A DNA stretch of 64,000 bases. Origin: Thauera sedimentorum. GTDB lineage: Bacteria; Pseudomonadota; Gammaproteobacteria; Burkholderiales; Rhodocyclaceae. The notes under the pieces are model-generated. The model did no database searches, was not told the origin of the DNA, and saw nothing but the letters and a program-made list of their open reading frames with translations. The position numbers were made by a program, and so were the translations under genes. Numbering within the stretch: the stretch's first letter is position 1; every line of letters begins with the position of its first letter. Location: positions 1,160,586 to 1,224,585 of the forward strand of contig NZ_JACTAH010000002.1 in assembly GCF_014489115.1 (NCBI RefSeq). The letters are read 5' to 3'. Positions 21,136-31,147 of this stretch are shown one piece after another.

Positions 21136-21184
21136 GCGGACACCGGGAAGGGCCGCCACAGCAGAAGGCAACGCGGAGACATCG

Positions 21185-24100
21185 ATGCACCAGTTCAGTG
21201 ACTACGGCATTCGCGAGAAGCTCTACGAAAGCGAGAGCAGCATCGTCTTTCGCGGCCACCGCAAGGCCGACCTGAAGCCCGTGGTCATCAAGATGCTCAA
21301 GGAAGAAGGGCTGACCCGCGAGCGCCAGGATCGCTATGTGCGCGAGTACGAACTGCTGAAGTCCCTGGACATCGCTCCCGTCGTCCGCGCCTACGGCTTC
21401 GGCCGCAATCACAACAGCCACTTCCTGGTTCTGGAGGATTTCGGCGGCGAAGCCCTCAAGGAGCGCATCGCCCGCCGGCGCTTCGCGGTGGGCGAGTTTC
21501 TCGATGCCGCGATCCAGATCTGCAGCGCGCTGGGCCAGGTCCATCTGGCCGACATCATCCACAAGGACATCAACCCCGCCAACCTGATCCTGAACCCGGC
21601 AAGCGGGGAGCTGAAGATCATCGACTTCGGCATCTCCACCCGCCTGCCGCGCCTCAATCCGGCGCTGATTCCCCCGGAGTCGCTGGAAGGCACCTTGCCC
21701 TACATCGCCCCGGAGCAGACCGGGCGCATGAACCGCCGGCTGGACTACCGCGCCGACTTCTACTCGCTCGGCGCCACCTTCCACGAAATGCTCGCCGGCC
21801 AGCCGCCCTTCTCCGCGAGCAACCCGGCCGAGTTCGTGCATTGCCACCTCGCCAAGCGTCCGCCGCTGCTGAGCGACATCGATCCGGGCATCCCGGCGGC
21901 CGTTTCCGCCATCGTCCACAAGCTGCTGGAAAAGAACGCCGAGGAACGCTACCAGAGCGCCTGGGGCATCCAGGCCGACCTGGAAGAGTGCCGCCGGCAA
22001 CTCGCGGAGCACGGCGGGATCGCCGCCTTCGAGCTGGCGCGCAGCGACGTTCCCCACCGCTTCCAGGTTTCCCAGCATCTGTACGGCCGGCAGGCTATGA
22101 TCGACCGGCTCCTGCAGGCCTTCTCGGCCAGCGCGGGCGAACGGCAGATGCTGCTGATCGGCGGCTACTCGGGCGTCGGCAAGACCTCGCTGGTGCGCGA
22201 GATCCACAAGCCGATGTCGCGCAACGGCGGCAGCTTCATCTCCGGCAAGTTCGACCAGTTCCAGAAGAACACGCCCTACAGCGCGCTGGTCGCGGCCTTG
22301 CGCGAACTGATCCAGCAGACCCTGGCGCTCAGCGAGGAGGCGCTGGCCGGTGTCCGGCGCCGGTTGCTCGAGGCGGTGGGCGAGAACGGCGCGGTGATCA
22401 CCCACGTCATACCCGAGGCCGAGCTGATCATCGGCACGCAGGCCGCGGTCAGCGAACTGCCGGCCAGCGAAGCGCAGCGGCGCTTCAACCAGGTCTTCCA
22501 GCGCTTCATCCAGGTGTTCTGCGAACCCGGCAAGCCGCTGGTGATCTTTCTCGACGACCTGCAGTGGGCGGACCTGGCCACGCTCAAGCTGATCGAGACC
22601 CTGATCGGCAGCGCGGAGATGAAGAACCTGGTGCTGATCGGCGCCTTCCGCGACAACGAGGTGGGCCCGAACCATCCGCTGATGATCTCGCTGGCCAAGC
22701 TGCGCGAGGACAGGGCGCCGATCACCTCGCTGACGCTCACCCCGCTGAGCCTCGACGACGTCACCCGGATGGTCGCGGATACCTTGCACGCCGAGCCTGC
22801 CGCGGTGCGGCCGCTGGCCGAGCTCATACTCCACAAGACGCTGGGCAATCCCTTCTTCGTCAGCCAGTTCCTGCAGACCCTGTACAAGGAGCGCCTCATC
22901 GAGTTCCTCCCGGCGGCGTCGGGCGGCGGGCACTCGGGCTGGCACTGGGACGTCGAGCAGATCGTCGCCGTCGACATCACCGACAACGTGGTCGAGCTGC
23001 TGGTGGACCGCCTGCGCGAACTGCCGGAACGCACCCAGCAGGTCCTCGAGCTGGCGGCCTGCATCGGCAACAGCTTCAGCGCCGAGACGCTGGCCATCAT
23101 CGGCGAACTGGACCACCAGTGCCTGCTCGGTGAACTGATGCCGGCGCTGCGCGCGGAACTGCTGGTCGAGGTGTCCGAGGGCCAGCAGCACGATCGCTTC
23201 CGCTTCCTGCACGACCGCGTGCAGCAGGCCGCCTACTCCTTGATCGACGAGGACGAGCGCAGGCCGGTGCATCTGAACATCGGCCGCCTGCTGCTGGAAA
23301 AGCTGAGCGAGCGGGAGCGCCAGGAGCGCCTCTTCGAGGTGGTCGACCACCTGAACATCGGCCGCGAGCAAATCACCGATGCCCGGGAGATCCTGCGCCT
23401 GGCGGAGCTCAACCTGCAGGCCGGGCAACGCGCCCAGCTGGCCAATGCCTACCAGACCGCGCTCGCCTATCTCGACACCGCCGCCGGCTGCCTGCCGGAG
23501 AACGCCTGGGAGAGCCACTACGCGCTGAGCCTGGAGCTGTTCAGGACGCGCGCCAACGTGCGCTACCTCAACGGCGAGTACGAGGCCTCCATGGCCGACA
23601 TCGCCGACGTCCGCCGGCATGCCCGCTCCGCGCTCGACCAGGCGGGGATCTGCGCGCTGCTGATCACCGAATACACCATGCTCGGACGCAATGCCGAGGC
23701 GGTGGAAACCGGGCGCGAAGCCTTGGCCCTGCTGGGTATCACGGTGCCGCACGGCAATCTGCGCCAGGCGCTCGAGGACGAGATCGCGCCGATCAAGGCC
23801 GTCCTCGCCACGCGCAGCATCGCCTCGCTGGTGGACCTGCCGGACATGCAGGACCCGACCTTCAGGACGGCGATGAAGGTGCTGATGCCGGTCCACACCG
23901 CGGCCTACTTCGCGGGCGAGCGCGAGCTCTACGGCTGGTTCCTCGCCAAGATGACCAACCTGTCGCTGAGCCATGGCCACGTTCCGGAGTCGCTGAAAGG
24001 CTATGCGAGCTTCGGCGGCGTGCTGTGTGCCGACTTCGACGAGTTCCAGGAAGGCTACGAGTTCGCCCGGCTGGCCATCGCGCTCACCGACCGCTATCAC

Positions 24101-27100
24101 GACAACGGACTGAAGTGCCGCGCCTGCCTGATCATGGTGTCCTTCGTCAATCACTGGGCGCGGCATGTCGGCGAGACCGACCTCTACCTCGACCCCGGCA
24201 TCCAGGCCGGCGTGGAGGCCGGCGAGCACCAGTTCGTCAGCTATCTGCTGATGTGGGGGCGCATCATCAACGGCTTCCATCGCGGCACGAACCTGCTGCA
24301 GCAACTGACCGCGGCCGCCGATGCGCTCGAATTCACGCGCAAGGTCAACAACGTGCTGGCCACCGACTCGATACTCGGCGGGCGCGCGGTCTTTGCCAAT
24401 CTGGCCGGGCAGACTGCGGCGGCCACGAGTTTCGACCTCGAGGAACTGGGCGAGGCGGACTTCCTCACCGCCTGCGCCGCCCACGGCAGCAATTCCTCGC
24501 TCGGCTTCTACTACACCATCCGCGCCCAGGCGCAGTACCTGTACGGCGACTACACCGCCGCCCACGAGAGTCTCGGCAAGGCGATCGCGCTCGCGCAGTT
24601 CATCAGCTCCTACATCACCGAGGCCGATCTCGCCTTCTATCATTCGCTGACCCTGCTGGCGCTCGAAGAGCAGGGCGGGGCGCCGCCCGACCGCCCGACC
24701 GTGCTCGACAACCAGCAGCGGCTCGAACGCTGGGCGCAGTCCGCGCCGGCCAATTTCCGCCACAAGTTCGACCTGGTCGAGGCGGAACTGGCGCGCCTGG
24801 ACGGACGCACCGGCGAGGCCATCGGCGCCTACGACAAGGCCATCGAAGCGGCGGTGCGTGGCGGCTTCGTGCAGGATGAAGCGCTCGCCAACGAGCTGGC
24901 CGGCCGCTTCTGGCTACAACTTGGCAAGGAAGAGTTCGCTGCAGTCCATCTGCGGCGCGCCTTCCGCGGCTATCAGCTGTGGGGCGCCCGGCGCAAGCTG
25001 GAGGATCTGGTCAGACGCTGCGGCACGCTGCTCGAGGCGCCGGCCCAGCCCGCGGCAACGCAGTCCTATGCGGCCCGCCATACCGCGATCTACTCGGTCA
25101 CCTCGAACCACACCACGACCAGCGTGTTCGACATCGACTCGGTCATCGAGGCCTCGCACCTGCTTGCCGGAGAGATCCAGCTCGGCGAGCTGAAGCGCAA
25201 GATGATGCATCTGGCCATCTCCAACGCCGGTGCGGACAGCGGCTTCCTGATCCTCGACGAGGAGGGCACCCTGGTCGTCGCCGCCCGCGCGTCGGCCGAA
25301 ACCGGCGATTTCAGCGAGCTGCAGGCGCTCCCGCTGAACGGCGAGGAGGCCTCGGCGAGCTTGCCGATCGCGCGCTCGGTGGTGAATTTCGCGGCGCGCT
25401 CGGGCAGGGCGGTGGTCGTCGAGAACGCGGTCGAGGACGAGCGCTTTGCCCATGACAGCCATGTGCTGAACAGGCAGCCGCGCTCCATCCTGTGCATCCC
25501 GCTGATCCACCAGGGGGTGCTGTCCGGCCTGCTCTACCTCGAGAACAATCTGGCCAGCGGCGCTTTCACCACCGACCATCTCCATGTGCTCGAGATGCTG
25601 TCCTCGCAGATGGCGATCGCGGTCGAGAACGCGCGCATCCACGACCGGCTCGATCAGCTGGTGCAGACCCGCACCGCCCAGCTCGAAGCGGCCAATCTCA
25701 GCCTGCAGCAGGAGATCGACGAGCGCATCGAAACCGCCAGGGCGCTCAAGCTGGCGCGCGAGGAAGCCGAGGCCGCCACCCAGGCCAAGAGCGACTTCCT
25801 GGCGCGCATGAGCCACGAGATCCGCACGCCGATGAACGCCATCATCGGCCTCAACCGGCTCATGCTGAGTACGCAGCTCTCGCCCAAGCAGCGCGACTAC
25901 ACCAAGAAGATCGCCAGCTCGGCCAACGCCCTGCTCGGCGTGATCAACGACATCCTCGACTTCTCCAAGATCGAGGCCGGGCGGATGAGCATCGAGCAGG
26001 CGCCCTTCGACCTGCGCGAGGTGATGGACAACCTGTCCAACGTCATCGTCGGCCAGGCCGACGAGAAAGGCCTGGAAGTCCTGTTCGCCAAGGACGAGGA
26101 CGTGCCCGACCGCCTGATCGGCGACGCCTTGCGCCTTGGCCAGGTGCTCATCAACCTGGCCGGCAACGCGGTCAAGTTCACCGACAGCGGCGATGTGGTG
26201 GTCGGCATCAAGCTGCTCGACTGCGACGACAAGCGGGCGCGCCTGCGCTTCTCGATCAGGGATACCGGCATCGGCATGAGCGCCGAGCAGCTCGACCGCC
26301 TGTTCCGCCCCTTCCAGCAGGCCGACGGCTCGATCACCCGGCGCTACGGCGGCACCGGCCTGGGCCTGGTCATTGCCCGCCAGTTGGTCGAACTGATGGG
26401 CGGCACGCTCGACGTCGAGAGCCGCCCGGGCGTGGGCACCACCTTCTGGTTCGACGTCGGCTTCGAGCGTGTCATGGCGCCGGCCGACGAGGCGCCGACC
26501 GCGCCCGCCGAGCTGCGCGGCAAGTGGGTCCTGGTGGTGGACGACAATGCCACCTCGCGGGAAATCCTGCGCCACATGCTGATCAGGAAATCCTTCCTCG
26601 TCGATACCGCCGATTCCGGCGAGGCGGCGCTGGAGATGATCGAGGCGCGGCGGCGCGACCGGCTCGAGCCCTACGGGCTGGTGCTGATGGACTGGAAGAT
26701 GCCCGGCCTGGACGGCATCGAGACGACCCGCCGCATCAAGAACAACCTGCAGCTCGACTTCATCCCGGCCATCCTGATGGTCACCGCCTTCGGGCGCGAA
26801 GAGGTGATGCAGGAGGCGGCCCACGCCGGGCTCGACGGCTTCCTGGTCAAGCCGGTCGGCGAATCGCTGCTCTACGACACCATCCTCGACACCTTCGGGT
26901 TCACGCCCCCCGCGCGCAGCGCCGGTGACGGCGACAACATGCTCCAGGCCGGCAGGTCGCTGGCGGAGATACGCGGCGCGCGCATCCTGCTGGTCGAGGA
27001 CAACTCGATCAACCAGCAGGTCGCCACCGAGTTCCTGGAGCAGCTCGGCATGCGGGTCGACGTGGCCGGGAACGGCCGCGAAGGGGCCGCCATGGCCTGC

Positions 27101-28027
27101 ACCGGCCGCTACGACCTGGTGCTGATGGACATCCAGATGCCGGAGATGGACGGCTTCGAAGCGACCCGGCGCATCCGTGCCGAAGCGGCCTTCTCGCGGC
27201 TGCCCATCGTCGCCATGACCGCCCACGCGATGGCCGGCGACTACGAGAAGAGCCTGGAAGCCGGGATGTTCGATCACCTGACCAAGCCGATCGACCTCAA
27301 CCGGCTGCGCGATGCCCTGCTGCGCTGGATCAAGCCGGGTCAGCGTTCGACCGAGGGCCTGCGCGACGCCGCCGCCGCGGCCGAGGACGACAAGGCCCCG
27401 GCCCTGCCGGAGATTCCCGGTTTCGACCGCAGCTTCGGGCTGCAGCGCGCGGGCGGCAGTGAGAGCCTCTTCCTCAAGCTGCTGTGCGAGTTCTGCTTCG
27501 ACAGCGCCGGCGCCGCGCGCGGCATTCGCAATGCGCTGGCCGAGCACGAACTGAAGACGGCCGAGATGACCGCCCACTCGACCAAGGGCGCGGCCTCCAC
27601 CCTGGGGGCCAAGTCGCTGGCCGCCGCGGCAAGCCGGCTGGAGCAGGCGCTGCGCGCGGCCACCCCGGATGTCGATGCCTGCCTGGACGAGTTCGCCGGA
27701 GAGCTGGATGCGTTCTGCCTGCCCCTGCAGGCCTATTTCGCCACCGCCCCGGAAGGCCCCGCCAAGACGGCGCCGGACAAGGCTGCCGCGTCGGACGCGG
27801 TGCGCGCCAGCCTGGCCGAACGCCTCCGGCACCTGCTAAGCCTGCTGGAGACCGGCGACTCGGAGGCCGAGGATTTCATCGCCACCCTGCAGAACACCCC
27901 GGCATACGCAGGCTGGCAGGATGAGCTCGAGCTCATCGTCGCGCATATCGAAGACGTCGAATTCAAGACCGCCGGCACCCTGGTGCAGGACCTTCTCGCC
28001 AACCTGGAAAACAAGGCAGTGACATGA
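21185..28027 (+). CDS. Giant Ser/Thr kinase-AAA-GAF-histidine kinase-REC-REC-HPt protein
   Basis: This is a 2,280-residue cytosolic signalling hub. Residues 8-270 are a Ser/Thr-kinase fold: K36 in VVIKML, H126-K-D128 with N133 in place of HRD, and D147-F-G. The glycine-rich loop is not conserved. An AAA/STAND ATPase follows (Walker A GYSGVGKT, 327-334; Walker [10 protein letters not shown] with D457-D458). Residues about 740-1290 are helical, TPR-like. A GAF domain spans about 1320-1487 with a coiled coil after it. The HisKA box has H1544 ([11 protein letters not shown]), then an HATPase about 1645-1765. Two receivers have D1836 (MDWKMPG) and D1982 ([10 protein letters not shown]). The HPt has H2131 in HSTKGAA. 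Similar dual-kinase proteins are known in cyanobacteria and myxobacteria. It overlaps the next gene by ATGA. Confidence 0.93.
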   Translation: MHQFSDYGIREKLYESESSIVFRGHRKADLKPVVIKMLKEEGLTRERQDRYVREYELLKSLDIAPVVRAYGFGRNHNSHFLVLEDFGGEALKERIARRRFAVGEFLDAAIQICSALGQVHLADIIHKDINPANLILNPASGELKIIDFGISTRLPRLNPALIPPESLEGTLPYIAPEQTGRMNRRLDYRADFYSLGATFHEMLAGQPPFSASNPAEFVHCHLAKRPPLLSDIDPGIPAAVSAIVHKLLEKNAEERYQSAWGIQADLEECRRQLAEHGGIAAFELARSDVPHRFQVSQHLYGRQAMIDRLLQAFSASAGERQMLLIGGYSGVGKTSLVREIHKPMSRNGGSFISGKFDQFQKNTPYSALVAALRELIQQTLALSEEALAGVRRRLLEAVGENGAVITHVIPEAELIIGTQAAVSELPASEAQRRFNQVFQRFIQVFCEPGKPLVIFLDDLQWADLATLKLIETLIGSAEMKNLVLIGAFRDNEVGPNHPLMISLAKLREDRAPITSLTLTPLSLDDVTRMVADTLHAEPAAVRPLAELILHKTLGNPFFVSQFLQTLYKERLIEFLPAASGGGHSGWHWDVEQIVAVDITDNVVELLVDRLRELPERTQQVLELAACIGNSFSAETLAIIGELDHQCLLGELMPALRAELLVEVSEGQQHDRFRFLHDRVQQAAYSLIDEDERRPVHLNIGRLLLEKLSERERQERLFEVVDHLNIGREQITDAREILRLAELNLQAGQRAQLANAYQTALAYLDTAAGCLPENAWESHYALSLELFRTRANVRYLNGEYEASMADIADVRRHARSALDQAGICALLITEYTMLGRNAEAVETGREALALLGITVPHGNLRQALEDEIAPIKAVLATRSIASLVDLPDMQDPTFRTAMKVLMPVHTAAYFAGERELYGWFLAKMTNLSLSHGHVPESLKGYASFGGVLCADFDEFQEGYEFARLAIALTDRYHDNGLKCRACLIMVSFVNHWARHVGETDLYLDPGIQAGVEAGEHQFVSYLLMWGRIINGFHRGTNLLQQLTAAADALEFTRKVNNVLATDSILGGRAVFANLAGQTAAATSFDLEELGEADFLTACAAHGSNSSLGFYYTIRAQAQYLYGDYTAAHESLGKAIALAQFISSYITEADLAFYHSLTLLALEEQGGAPPDRPTVLDNQQRLERWAQSAPANFRHKFDLVEAELARLDGRTGEAIGAYDKAIEAAVRGGFVQDEALANELAGRFWLQLGKEEFAAVHLRRAFRGYQLWGARRKLEDLVRRCGTLLEAPAQPAATQSYAARHTAIYSVTSNHTTTSVFDIDSVIEASHLLAGEIQLGELKRKMMHLAISNAGADSGFLILDEEGTLVVAARASAETGDFSELQALPLNGEEASASLPIARSVVNFAARSGRAVVVENAVEDERFAHDSHVLNRQPRSILCIPLIHQGVLSGLLYLENNLASGAFTTDHLHVLEMLSSQMAIAVENARIHDRLDQLVQTRTAQLEAANLSLQQEIDERIETARALKLAREEAEAATQAKSDFLARMSHEIRTPMNAIIGLNRLMLSTQLSPKQRDYTKKIASSANALLGVINDILDFSKIEAGRMSIEQAPFDLREVMDNLSNVIVGQADEKGLEVLFAKDEDVPDRLIGDALRLGQVLINLAGNAVKFTDSGDVVVGIKLLDCDDKRARLRFSIRDTGIGMSAEQLDRLFRPFQQADGSITRRYGGTGLGLVIARQLVELMGGTLDVESRPGVGTTFWFDVGFERVMAPADEAPTAPAELRGKWVLVVDDNATSREILRHMLIRKSFLVDTADSGEAALEMIEARRRDRLEPYGLVLMDWKMPGLDGIETTRRIKNNLQLDFIPAILMVTAFGREEVMQEAAHAGLDGFLVKPVGESLLYDTILDTFGFTPPARSAGDGDNMLQAGRSLAEIRGARILLVEDNSINQQVATEFLEQLGMRVDVAGNGREGAAMACTGRYDLVLMDIQMPEMDGFEATRRIRAEAAFSRLPIVAMTAHAMAGDYEKSLEAGMFDHLTKPIDLNRLRDALLRWIKPGQRSTEGLRDAAAAAEDDKAPALPEIPGFDRSFGLQRAGGSESLFLKLLCEFCFDSAGAARGIRNALAEHELKTAEMTAHSTKGAASTLGAKSLAAAASRLEQALRAATPDVDACLDEFAGELDAFCLPLQAYFATAPEGPAKTAPDKAAASDAVRASLAERLRHLLSLLETGDSEAEDFIATLQNTPAYAGWQDELELIVAHIEDVEFKTAGTLVQDLLANLENKAVT

Positions 28028-28983
28028 CGAACGCCAACAAGCAGCGCGTCCTCATCGTCGACGACGAACGCGTCAACCGCACGGTACTCGCAGCCGTACT
28101 CAAGGATGAGAATCAGGTCATCCTGGCCAAGAGCGGCGAACAGGCGCTCGAACGCCTGAGCATCGACGCCGAGATCGACCTCATCCTGCTCGACGTGATG
28201 ATGCCGGAGATGGACGGCTACGAGGTGCTGCGCCGCATCAAGGCCAACGATGCCACCAAGGACATTCCGGTGATGTTCATCACCGCGCTGAGTTCAGTGG
28301 TCGACGAGGAACATGGCCTCACCCTGGGCGCGGTCGACTACATCGGCAAGCCGTTCAGCCCGTCCATCGTGCGGGCGCGGGTGTCCAACCTGCTGCGTTT
28401 CGTGCGCCAGCGCAAGCTGCTGGAAACGCTGGCCGGGCGCGACGGCCTCACCGAGATTCCCAACCGGCGGACCTTCGACCAGGCCCTCGCCCAGGAAGTC
28501 GGGCGCTGCAAGCGCAGCGGCCAGGCCTTCTCGCTGGCCCTGATCGACATCGACTACTTCAAGCAGTACAACGACCGCTACGGTCATGCGCGCGGCGACG
28601 AGGTGCTGAAGACCGTCGCCCGCACGCTCACCCTGGCGCTGCGCCGCCCGGCGGACCTGATCGCGCGCTACGGAGGCGAAGAGTTTGCGCTGATCCTGCC
28701 GGATGCCGACGCGCACGGCGGGCTCGAGGTCGCCGAGACGATCCGCCGCGCGATCGAGACCCTGGCCATACGCCACGAAGACTCGACCGTGGCCGAGCAC
28801 CTGACCATCTCGGTCGGCGGCATCACCACGGCCGATGGCGAGCGGCTGCCGAACGAGCTGATCGCCGCGGCCGACCGGCAACTCTATGAAGCCAAACGTC
28901 TCGGGCGCAACCGCATCGCCTGGCTGGACGAGCAGGCCAGCGCGACGAGCCCGGGCGGCCGCGCGCCGTGCGAGCAGGAGTAA
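28024..28983 (+). CDS. REC-GGDEF response regulator (diguanylate cyclase)
   Basis: This 319-residue protein has a receiver (phospho-acceptor D57 in ILLDVMMPEMDG, K110 in YIGKPF) joined by a helix to a GGDEF domain. The active-site motif G218-G-E-E-F222 is intact. An RxxD inhibitory site (R209-P-A-D212) lies exactly five residues before it, so the cyclase should make c-di-GMP and be feedback inhibited. The architecture is that of PleD/WspR-like cyclases. Its ATG overlaps the giant kinase's stop codon (ATGA, 28024-28027), so the two are made together. The HPt of that kinase is the natural phosphodonor. The operon therefore most likely ends in c-di-GMP output. Confidence 0.95.
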   Translation: MTNANKQRVLIVDDERVNRTVLAAVLKDENQVILAKSGEQALERLSIDAEIDLILLDVMMPEMDGYEVLRRIKANDATKDIPVMFITALSSVVDEEHGLTLGAVDYIGKPFSPSIVRARVSNLLRFVRQRKLLETLAGRDGLTEIPNRRTFDQALAQEVGRCKRSGQAFSLALIDIDYFKQYNDRYGHARGDEVLKTVARTLTLALRRPADLIARYGGEEFALILPDADAHGGLEVAETIRRAIETLAIRHEDSTVAEHLTISVGGITTADGERLPNELIAAADRQLYEAKRLGRNRIAWLDEQASATSPGGRAPCEQE

Positions 28984-29138
28984 CCGCCCTGCAAGGCCCG
29001 CTCTTGGTGCACTGCATGATGGGCGGAGGACGCCGCGCGGGTTAGTATCCCGGCGACACGCCACCGAGCCTGCCGGCGCCCGCAGGCGGATCGGTACGGC
29101 ACAGCTGCCACTACGGCTTTCGAGGCTCGCCCCCCTAC

Positions 29139-30851
29139 ATGATGCAGATTTACCGCAAGCCCCCGCAGATCTTGCCGTCCGAAAGCGCGTTCTTCCGCCT
29201 CCCCGGCGCGCTGCTGATGATCCTCGACGAGGACTGGATCATCCAGATGATGAGCGAGTCCTGGCGCGAGGTGCTCGGGATGGGGCAGGAGGAGCTGCGC
29301 TGGCGGCGCTTCACCGAGGTGCTGCACGAGCTCGACCGGACCGACGTGGTCGAGCGCCTCGGGCGCATCGGCGACGAACTCTCCACCGTGCGTTTCTCCT
29401 GCCGCTGCCGCAAGGCCGACGGCCGTTACGTCGGCCTGGCCTGGAGCGTGAGCTACGACCCCGACCAGGGCTTGTTCTACGCTTCGGCGCACGAGACCGG
29501 CGTCAACCTCTCCGACCACGAAGCCCGCCTGCCGGAAGTGTTCGTGGACGGCCTCACCGGCCTGCCCAACCGCGGCCTCTTCCTTGACCGTGTCGGCCAC
29601 GCCATGCAGCGCGCCGCGCGGCGCAAGGACCTGCGCTTCGCGGTGATCCACTGCGGGGTGGACCGCTTCAGCGTGATCAACCACAGCCTGGGCAACCGCA
29701 TCGGCGACCTGTTGCTGATCGAGGTGGCCAACCTGCTGCGCCGCGCCACCCGCCCCACCGACATGGTCGCCCGCCTGGGCGGCGACGAGTTCGGCATCCT
29801 GCTGGAGGACATCCGCGACGCCACCTCGCCGGTGCGCGTCATCCAGCGCCTGCAGGAAAAGCTGGTGCTGCCCTTCCAGCTGCACGAGCACGAGGTGTTC
29901 TCCAGCCTGTCGTCCGGGGTCACGCTGTCCGGCGAGCAGTACGAGGAGGCCGACGTCATGCTGCGCGACGCCAACATGGCGATGCGTCGTGCCAAGGCAC
30001 AGGGCGGCGGCGGCTACGTGCTGTTCGACCGCGGCATGCACGAGGAGGCCCTGCGCCGCCTGGACCTGGAGCTGGACCTGCGCCGCGCGCTGGAGAAGCA
30101 CCAGTTCGAGGCCTACTACCAGCCCATCGTGCGGGTGGCCGACGGCCGGCTGATGGGCTTCGAGGCGCTGGTGCGCTGGAACCACCCGGAGCAGGGCCTG
30201 ATCTCGCCGGCGGAGTTCATCCCGCTGGCCGAGGAGAACGGCCTGATCGTGCACATCGGCCGCTGGATGCTGCGCGAAGCCTGCACGCAGATGCGCGCCT
30301 GGCAGCGCGCCTTCCCGCGCCGGCCGGCGCTCACCGTGAGCGTGAACCTTTCGGCGCGCCAGCTGCTGCATCCCGACATCCTGCCGGAGATCCGCCGCAC
30401 CCTGCGCGAGACCGGGCTGTCGGCCCGCCACCTGAAGCTGGAGATCACCGAGAGCGCGATGATGGAGGACGCCGAGCGTGCCATCGAGCTGCTCGAGGTG
30501 CTCAAGCGCACCCGCCTGCAGCTGATGCTGGATGACTTCGGTACCGGCTATTCGTCCCTGTCCTACCTGCACCGCCTGCCGATCGACGCCCTCAAGGTGG
30601 ACCGCTCCTTCGTCATGCACATGCATGAGCGCATCGAGGACCGCAGCTTCGTCGAGACCATCGTCAACCTGGCGCAGAAGCTGGGGCGGTCGGTGGTGTG
30701 CGAGGGGGTGGAGCTGCCCGAGCAGGAGGCCCTGCTGCGCGAGCTGGGCGTGGAGTTCGCCCAGGGCTACCTGTACTCGCGTCCGGTCACCGCGGCGCAG
30801 GCCGAGATGCTCATCATCGAGGACGCGGCGCGCTTCGCAAGGAAGCACTGA
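29139..30851 (+). CDS. PAS-GGDEF-EAL c-di-GMP turnover protein
   Basis: This 570-residue cytosolic protein has a PAS-like domain (residues about 15-120), a GGDEF domain with intact LGGDEF, and an EAL phosphodiesterase domain. The EAL domain carries the key segments FEALVRW, NLSARQL, LEITES, DDFGTGYSSLSYL, KVDRSF and EGVE. All metal and catalytic positions I know of appear present, so it should be able to hydrolyse c-di-GMP. The GGDEF may be a second activity or a GTP sensor. It starts 155 bases after the REC-GGDEF gene in the same direction. The ribosome site is weak (GAGG, about 14 bases before ATG 29139). It plausibly opposes the cyclase made just upstream, but a separate promoter cannot be excluded. 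Confidence 0.93.
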   Translation: MMQIYRKPPQILPSESAFFRLPGALLMILDEDWIIQMMSESWREVLGMGQEELRWRRFTEVLHELDRTDVVERLGRIGDELSTVRFSCRCRKADGRYVGLAWSVSYDPDQGLFYASAHETGVNLSDHEARLPEVFVDGLTGLPNRGLFLDRVGHAMQRAARRKDLRFAVIHCGVDRFSVINHSLGNRIGDLLLIEVANLLRRATRPTDMVARLGGDEFGILLEDIRDATSPVRVIQRLQEKLVLPFQLHEHEVFSSLSSGVTLSGEQYEEADVMLRDANMAMRRAKAQGGGGYVLFDRGMHEEALRRLDLELDLRRALEKHQFEAYYQPIVRVADGRLMGFEALVRWNHPEQGLISPAEFIPLAEENGLIVHIGRWMLREACTQMRAWQRAFPRRPALTVSVNLSARQLLHPDILPEIRRTLRETGLSARHLKLEITESAMMEDAERAIELLEVLKRTRLQLMLDDFGTGYSSLSYLHRLPIDALKVDRSFVMHMHERIEDRSFVETIVNLAQKLGRSVVCEGVELPEQEALLRELGVEFAQGYLYSRPVTAAQAEMLIIEDAARFARKH

Positions 30852-30874
30852 GACCCCCGTCGGCTTGCCGGAAT

Positions 30875-30949
30875 GCAGGAGCGGCCTTGGCCGCGATGCG
30901 GCTTCCTTTGCACCCGGAAGCGCCGCATCGCGGCCAAGGCCGCTCCTGC
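30875..30949. repeat. REPIN-like inverted pair (copy F)
   Basis: GCAGGAGCGGCCTTGGCCGC (30875-30894) faces CCGCATCGCGGCCAAGGCCG, ending CTCCTGC at 30949. Both outer ends carry GCAGG/CCTGC where other copies have GTAGG/CCTAC, a compensated change in both arms. It lies 24 bases after the GGDEF-EAL gene. Confidence 0.85.
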
Positions 30950-30986
30950 ACGCTCACCAGATCCCGTGTCTTCACAATTCGATACA

Positions 30987-31006
30987 TTGCGCAAACAGTT
31001 GCGCAA
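30987..31006. promoter_or_regulatory. Tandem TTGCGCAA palindromes upstream of the ligase/liv operon
   Basis: TTGCGCAA occurs at 30987-30994 and 30999-31006, each within TTGCGCAAACA, with 12 bases between centres. Two palindromes in a short AT-richer stretch before an operon look like a regulator site. The stretch 30852-31147 holds no gene: only this site, the REPIN at 30875-30949 and GC-rich leader. I could not fix a promoter. Confidence 0.5.
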
Positions 31007-31147
31007 ACATGGCTTGCGACACTGCAGCCGTGAGAAGACCCGGCCCGTTGCGCCCCGGTGGCGCGGCGGACCAGGCCGGCCGGAAGTCAGAACAACAAGC
31101 CCGGCCGGCGACGAGACAGGCAAGAATCAACCAAAGGAGGATTGGGT

